From Pyronema omphalodes (lineage: Eukaryota > Ascomycota > Pezizomycetes > Pezizales > Pyronemataceae), in assembly GCA_024516155.1 (NCBI GenBank), contig JAJJXM010000003.1, positions 1,364,001 to 1,428,000 of the forward strand: DNA of 64,000 nt, written 5' to 3'. Each line of letters starts with the position of its first letter. Position 1 is the first letter of the stretch. Below are positions 57,916-64,000 of this stretch, piece by piece. The notes under the pieces were generated by a model that was not told the DNA's origin, ran no database searches, and was given only the letters and a program-made list of their open reading frames with translations. The translations under genes and the position numbers were made by a program.

Positions 57916-60900
57916 ACCTGCGTGCTTTGTTATTTATCTGGGTAATTCATGTCGCCGCCAGGTAACCTGCCTGGTAATCGGGCATCTGGGACTGTTATGA
58001 CGTCATCGGTATAATCATCAATACCACAACGCCCCTTTCCCCTCATCATAATTAACCCCATTCCCCCCATCATATTCAACCCCCCCCCCCCCCCCACACA
58101 CACACACCCCCGCGACTTCAAGGTTACGGGTCCTGAAAGGTGACGTCAGGTTTATTTTCCTGCCGCTGTTAACGTATTCTATATTATCAACATACCTTGT
58201 ACGCATAACTACCTAGCTACCGAGCTACATAGAAATAGAATCGATAAGATACAGTAGTATTGCTAGGAAATTCATTGGAAGTTGATTAAAAACTGATTGG
58301 AAAGGTGAATTAGGGCGTGTATTCGCTATACTTTAATTTGGTATTGTTGTTTAGATGGATAGATGGGTCCTTTTTCGTGACTTGCGATGCACGACGCACT
58401 TCATATTCTCGCTTGGTGGTGTTAGAGGAGTTGTGGGAGCATGAGAGCGTGGCTTTGTAAGAGTATAAGAACATTAATTGCGGAGCTATGCATCTATGGC
58501 AGCGTGGCAGAGTGGGTCACGGCCATTGGAATTGTCTTAAATGTATTAGGGTCTTAAGTTCGCTGGATTGAACAGATATAAGGTTTGTATTCAGTTGTGG
58601 CGGATGGAATGGATAAAATGAATAGTGGGGTTTAAAGTAGTTATGCATGCATGGTGAGGTAAATCCCGTTAAAAGTTTGTTGATTGAGGCTTGATAAACC
58701 TATCATAGAGAATCTTTCATCCTATACGAAGTTGCGTATATGTCTCCACGTTACTTATAGTATGTGGCTCAAATTTACAATTTGGCTGCTTGACTCCTTG
58801 AACCCTTGGACCCTTGCATCTCATTGCATCACTCGGTGTCCCACGAAAGGTCCACCGCAAAGTTCCCTACCATTCTACATATGGGATATACCTAGTCCTT
58901 TCTCATCACAAATACATACTCCACTAACATCATAATGACGTCTATGGAGATCAGTATCTAAACTACCCTGGTACTTACATTCCCCAACAGTTTATCTGTA
59001 GATCGCGGGCCCCGGAAAGTAAACCCACCGGCAATAAACTGTGGTTAGTCTGGCATACGAATATTAGAGATACGTATGTTAGCTATGGTAGGTATATGTT
59101 GAAAGTGGTAACTTCCGTTGTTTTACTTATAACTTTGACCTACAGGTGGCATGCACTTGAAGTTCTGCTTGCATTGGACTAAGGTTATTTGAGAAATGGC
59201 TGAGATTACACCGTTTGGCTGGTAATTTTGACGTCAAGAGACAGAAGTAAAAGCAGCATGCTGTTAAGAAAAAGGTTAAGGGCGTTGGTTACTAGTTACG
59301 AGTCAAGTACATGTTAGACACTAAAGGAATGTTATTTACATTTCTTGCATTGATTGCGTTGCCTTTACATCTACTCAACACAGATCCACTGACAATCCGC
59401 CAGGTCATGGAATGAATCATGTTAGTTACTTGATATTCTTTTAATCAGAACCAGCTGGGCAAGGAAGAAAGAAAAAAACAATGTACAACATGGTTGCTGT
59501 GGTCTTAACTAAAACTTTGAACCAGCTGCAATAAGAAGTGGCGGATGGCGGATATGTTACCCACAGCTAGCGCTGGTGTTGAATATCCTTCCTTGTCAAT
59601 AACGATGTGACAGGTGGCTAAAAGGAATCGATTTACTTAAGATATGTTATGCTGATATATTAAAAGAGGAAAGTTAACATGTGGCGAAGGAATCATGAAA
59701 ACGGGATCTACCATGAGTTTTCTTTTCCTCTGGTCACATTTTCTTTTTGTTAAGGTTTTCAGCTGGAAATGTGGTTGTGTTGATATGCACATCATACATG
59801 TGATGGATCATGGGTGAAGTATGTTATAAAATGTAGAGTGTGGCATTTAGGAGGTTGAAGATATGTGTCTTTTGGTCCAGGTCAAACCAATGGGAATTTC
59901 AGCTGTCATTCACAGAATACATCTCCGGACTTGACTTTTTGTGATCTCGGTGTTTAGGCTTCAGTGGCGTCCGTGATCTCGGTATTTGCCATATCGGACT
60001 TCAAAAAAAGCCATCGGTTCCGTAAGGTGTCTAACATTGCGTTATTTTCATTGATACCGTGAACCTTATCAGCGGTAAATGACACATGCATAGACTAAAA
60101 AGATCCACCACGGCCCCGATTGATGGTCAACAAGATTTGAAAGGGCCCAGATGTATCTTTATACTATTGAATTATGACAAACCATTTCCTAACACCTTCA
60201 CCGGTACACTGCTAGTGCTCAAGCTCTCCAAGTTTTGTATCTACCGACGACCGGTCAATAGCTATTGATGTATGTGGCTGTTTGTATTGCTTCAACATGG
60301 GCATGTTTTACTTTAGCTCTGTCTTAAATAGGGCTAAGAACTTTATCTTCGATTTTGCGGGTGGCAGAGATCCGACAGGGCTTTAATTTTTCGAAGGAGA
60401 ACTAAGCGTTGGTGGTAATAGTAAAGTCCGCACATGCATATTTTATGTTTCTTGACAAAGAGAATCAACTAAGCATTGATACTTTCGTTGCCATTGTATC
60501 AAAATCGCCTGATAGAAGCGTCTTTGATCACATGTTACCATGCCGAGTGATAATCGGAGATACCAAATAAGGATTCCAGATCTGCGAAATGAGTGCACAG
60601 GTTTGGATAAAGTCCTACGTTACATGAATTAAAAGCGAGCTAAGTCGGATTTATCTTTTGCCTGAAACCAATTACATCTTTGACCGAGTTACAGGCGGTA
60701 GATTCCAGTGGGGGTTCGATTAAAGATGCAGTGAAACTTGACAGCTTGCAAAGTTAAGGTTTCTAGTATTTCCGCCAGTATCACCGTGAGGGGTTTAACT
60801 ACACCATTAACCATTGGAACACACCCAAGGCGTGCTCACAAACAAACAAAACCACTAATGCGTGTGTTACAAATGCAAGCCTTTCCGTAATATACAATGT

Positions 60901-62745
60901 CTAAGCGTGTCCGCATGTGCATTAGATGTCTCTAGACTCCGTCTGTCAGCCCCATCCACGTCGATGAATTACATTCGTATGATCATATGATGTCTCCCAG
61001 AGCCAAGAATCCAGGCATCAGGACAACAGCTAGTAACACCGTCTAGATGCCGATGCTATCTGTACAGACCTAGGAATTGATGTGCTTGCTGTGTTGGTTT
61101 GACATTATCAACAACTCATACATAGTTTACCCAATAGGAAGAATTGCAGACTTCAAAGTCTGAGCTGAAAATATGATCGTCACTCATAGAAAGTCATAGA
61201 AATTTGAAGGTCAGGCGTGGCAGTAAGGAAATATGATACTGACATAGACCCACTATTTGGGGTCACGTTACCCAGAAGCAGATACAGGAAAGATTGCAGC
61301 TGTATCCAAAGTGCTGGTCTGGACTCATCTCTGGGTCACAAGATCTGAGATCAAACGGACGAGACTATGAATGGATTACGTTCACAAAAAGTTACGAAAT
61401 GCTCAAAGTCAAAAATGTGACTATTTGCTTATTTAGAATGTGCCATGCCTTAGATTTTAGTGCGATATTAGGTGTGGCAAATGTACAGTAAGTAAAACAA
61501 TTGATTTCCGTTTTCTCTCTCGGCTATCTGCGTGTCAGGCCATAAACCATGCCATAAACATTTTAGTCAAGCCGTTTCTGTTACCTATCCATAAGACAGA
61601 CGTCTTCATAAGCTATTATGTAGTATCAACCGACGTGGCTTCTATATTCCTAGCAAACTGTGGCAAATGCATCAAGCATCTCATCGCTTTTTCTTAGCGC
61701 TCGGCAACCTTATGGGTGATACATTGACGGCGGGTGTCGGTCCGGCAAGGCTTCATCCATCCCACTTGAATCCAGTCTAGTTAGTGATCGATCCACAATT
61801 AGATTTCCGGTAAAGAACAATCGAGCTATATTCTAAAGTGTGGCGAATTCCATCTCTTTTTCCTTAGTCGGATGAAACGGCTCATCAGATATGGTGTTGG
61901 CTAGCTAACCTAGCAGCCTTTCAGCGCGCTTGTTGATAATTCGTTGGCCGGGTTTGAATCCTTCTCTGCCGTGGCCAGTAGAACCATAGGGCCATAGCCG
62001 AGCGTCAAAGTCAATGGGTGGCGACTTCGACGTCTCTAGACTTCATCCCAAGATTCTCTCTGTCCAATTCAGCCGCTATCTGCAAAAAGGACGCGCAGCC
62101 CTCCTGCACACAGAGTATATTACATGTAGCCTCGAGACCAGTCGTTGATACGTCTTCGCCTCGCCCCCGTAAGCCGAAAGAAAAACATCCCAGTATCAAG
62201 GCTAGAAGAGATGTTCCCAAACTTCGATGAAATACATACCAAGAAACATAAAGTAGCGTGATCAAACGTAAAGAAGTTCAGCGAGAGCGCGATAGCCCGG
62301 GGCCCTGTATCTTTGTTTCACTTTGGATTGGTCAAAGCTCTGCAGTAAGCGAAGCCACCAGAATTCTCGTTAGCGAGTTATGTCGCTTGGTGGCTTGAGT
62401 GGCGGTTATTATTCTTACCTGCATTACCTACCTCCATTCATCGTTTTGGTTTGTCGCTAGGGTTCTCTGCATAATGAATCATGAAGATTTTATTTGAGAC
62501 CCTCTAGACTTGCGTGGAATGTAGGGAAGTTATCGATGGGATTGGCGCATAAATATGTAGTCGATATCGATAATTATTAGCGATCATCTACTTGTGAATA
62601 AGACCCATCTGGACGCGATGACTCTCGGTTTCGGCTGCAGGGAGCTTTACCGGAAAAGGATGAATCTGTTTCGTCAAGAAGTCTGGGGTCATCTAGCTTC
62701 ACATACCATCACTCTAAATTTGATGCTCACTATCCTCGCACAATC
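57916..62745. other. Gene-free interval
   Basis: No supportable gene. There is a 16-C run with adjoining CA repeat (58080-58107) and a TA tract at about 57720-57738 just to the left. The remainder is ordinary, moderately AT-rich sequence with only short frames and no recognised motif. Confidence 0.5.
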
Positions 62746-62757
62746 CACAGCCCTAGC

Positions 62758-62885
62758 TTATAGGGGGGCCTTATTATGTGGCCTTGGTCACGGGGACAGG
62801 AATTTTGGGATTTTCTTAGCGTCCTGCATAGGCCTTTCAGGCCTCGGTCAGAGTATGATTAAAATCAAATCAAATCAAATCAAAT
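62758..62885 (+). mobile_element. Short LINE 3' end (128 bp) with 12-bp target duplication
   Basis: Flanked by perfect CACAGCCCTAGC at 62746-62757 and 62886-62897. It contains 'ggggacagg', the hairpin AGGCCT-TTC-AGGCCT (62830-62844), 'cggtcagagtatgatt' and four to five AAATC tail units. The tail and duplication show mobilisation by target-primed reverse transcription. Confidence 0.88.
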
Positions 62886-62897
62886 CACAGCCCTAGC

Positions 62898-63514
62898 ACC
62901 ATCATACCCTAAATAGGATTTATTTTTCACTAGTGGATAGGATATTTGTTTTCTACTGTGAATTTTTGTGATCGAACTTAACATTCCATTCCACGTGGCA
63001 ATAAAGGTGTTGTTGATAGCCGATCGATCATCACAATCGATCATCCGATTTATATCAGTTCTAATCGCCGTCACATTGTGAGATGAAGATTTTGTTATTA
63101 AGATCGACATTTATTCCAGCTTCCAAGTACATAAAGCCCCAGGAATGAATCCGTCTATTATCGTGCCTCATAATGAAACCCCATCTAAAGCCAGAAAGCT
63201 AAAGAGACAAAGTAGCATAAGCAATACTAATATCAAGCAAGTAGAAAAATCTTATCTACAATAGCCTCAAAGCCTTAAAAAAACAAATCGCATGCCTATA
63301 ATCCTCCTTATGCTCGCCAGAAATAAAATTACAAGCCCGGAACAAAACCCATCAAAACAAAACATTAGGAGAAGCAAATGAAAAAAACAGCTCAACTCCG
63401 GTCCATATCCAATCCTATCATACAATCGCACACCGTCTACCTTTGTCGTATTTCCCTAACCATAATAAGAATAAAAGTCATCAAAGCCTCCAGTAACTGT
63501 TGAATGGCAAGGTC
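62898..63514. other. Spacer downstream of the right-edge gene
   Basis: AT-rich. Since the right-edge reading frame ends at 63515 on the minus strand, the sequence just left of it is its probable 3' UTR. Nothing else recognised. Confidence 0.45.
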
Positions 63515-64000
63515 TTATTCAACGACCTCTTTCAACAATTTTCTCCCCTTCTCCATAGCCTCCAAAACGCTCTTCTCCTTCGGTTGTCCTTTCTCATCCA
63601 CATTCACAATCACCACTTCATTCGGTCCTCTTCTGTATGCCATGAGTTCAAACCCCTTTGATAAGCTCTCTTGGTCTTTGACAAGCAGCGTGTTGTTTAC
63701 CACCAAACTCTCAGAAGTGTCGTTGAACTGTAAGTTACCACTGATGATTCGTACAAGCCCATCCCATGCAAGTCGGTTATCAACTGTGATATCTGCTCCT
63801 GGAACACATAACTTTATTGCTGGATCCTGGAAGCGATGAACGACAAAGAGAACTTCATTTGGTTTCGGCGCCACTGGAACCGGGGGGTCCAAAGCTACCG
63901 CAGGAGGCGGAAAGCCAAAGGAATTGCGAGTCTGGGGAGCTCCTGCCGTTGCTACCGCCCCGGGAATAAGCGTAAGAGACAAAGCAGGTGAATCAATCCG
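63515..64000 (-). CDS. C-terminal part of an unrecognised protein, runs off the right edge
   Basis: The minus-strand frame is open from 64000 to the stop at 63515, about 160 residues, with no ATG near its visible start, so the gene begins beyond the window or in an upstream exon. The visible part has a Pro/Ala-rich segment ('PPPAVALDPPVPVAP') and then a compact mixed alpha/beta-like region ('NEVLFVVHRFQDPAIKLCV', 'DGLVRIISGNLQFND', 'EVVIVNVDEKGQP'), ending in a charged helix ('LEAMEKGRKLLKEVVE'). I do not recognise the family. The balanced composition and length make it likely coding. Confidence 0.6.
   Translation of the reverse strand, partial: RIDSPALSLTLIPGAVATAGAPQTRNSFGFPPPAVALDPPVPVAPKPNEVLFVVHRFQDPAIKLCVPGADITVDNRLAWDGLVRIISGNLQFNDTSESLVVNNTLLVKDQESLSKGFELMAYRRGPNEVVIVNVDEKGQPKEKSVLEAMEKGRKLLKEVVE

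Noticed and set aside
61940..61965. GGGTTTGAATCC considered as a tRNA B box
   Set aside because: Flanking bases do not form a T-stem or acceptor stem and no A box lies at the right distance.

Overview
The window is nuclear DNA of a filamentous ascomycete (Pezizomycotina). The evidence is short spliceosomal introns (51-122 bp, GTATGT/GTAAGT donors, CTAAC-like branch sites), an FlbA-type RGS regulator, a HeLo/NB-ARC/TPR NOD-like receptor, a fungal zinc-cluster factor, and retroelements of fungal type (a LINE with Gag-like ORF1 and a chromodomain Ty3/gypsy element). The class cannot be fixed from sequence alone; Leotiomycetes is only a guess.

Layout. 1-13.5 kb is one nested transposon block. 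A LINE on the minus strand (ORF1 13512-11761, ORF2 from 11764 to beyond position 1) is cut in ORF2 by three LTR insertions: a complete chromovirus (5302-11708, identical-looking 529-bp LTRs) and two related solo LTRs of about 1.36 kb (3872-5228 and 1305-2659). Target-site duplications mark each insertion. Removing the three insertions leaves one open ORF2 frame, from the ATGA overlap with ORF1 through endonuclease and reverse transcriptase to the window edge.

13.6-22.5 kb holds no gene I can support. A large transcription factor with two C2H2-type fingers and a Zn2Cys6 cluster lies at 22548-26075 (+). A three-exon HeLo-NB-ARC-TPR receptor lies at 28988-32848 (+); its C-terminus is an array of 12 near-identical 43-residue TPR units with a 387-bp higher-order duplication. 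The Paf1-complex subunit Cdc73 is at 35791-34585 (-), in two exons. A desert of about 16.8 kb (35.8-52.6 kb) follows, very rich in micro- and minisatellites and homopolymers. A five-exon flbA-type RGS gene (two DEP-like regions plus RGS) is at 52586-55912 (+), with a long Ser/Thr/Ala/Pro-rich N-terminus. The last 8 kb are gene-poor, ending in a partial minus-strand reading frame that leaves the window at 64000.

Several short insertions of one LINE 3'-end family are scattered through 33.9-62.9 kb. They share a terminal hairpin and an (AAATC)n-type tail, and three have perfect 12-15 bp target-site duplications, so a LINE machinery has been active here.

The genes do not form an operon or cluster. 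The receptor is a candidate allorecognition or immune cell-death protein, FlbA controls G-protein signalling and conidiation, Cdc73 acts in transcription elongation, and the zinc factor is a regulator of unknown target. No tRNA, rRNA or CRISPR array was recognised.
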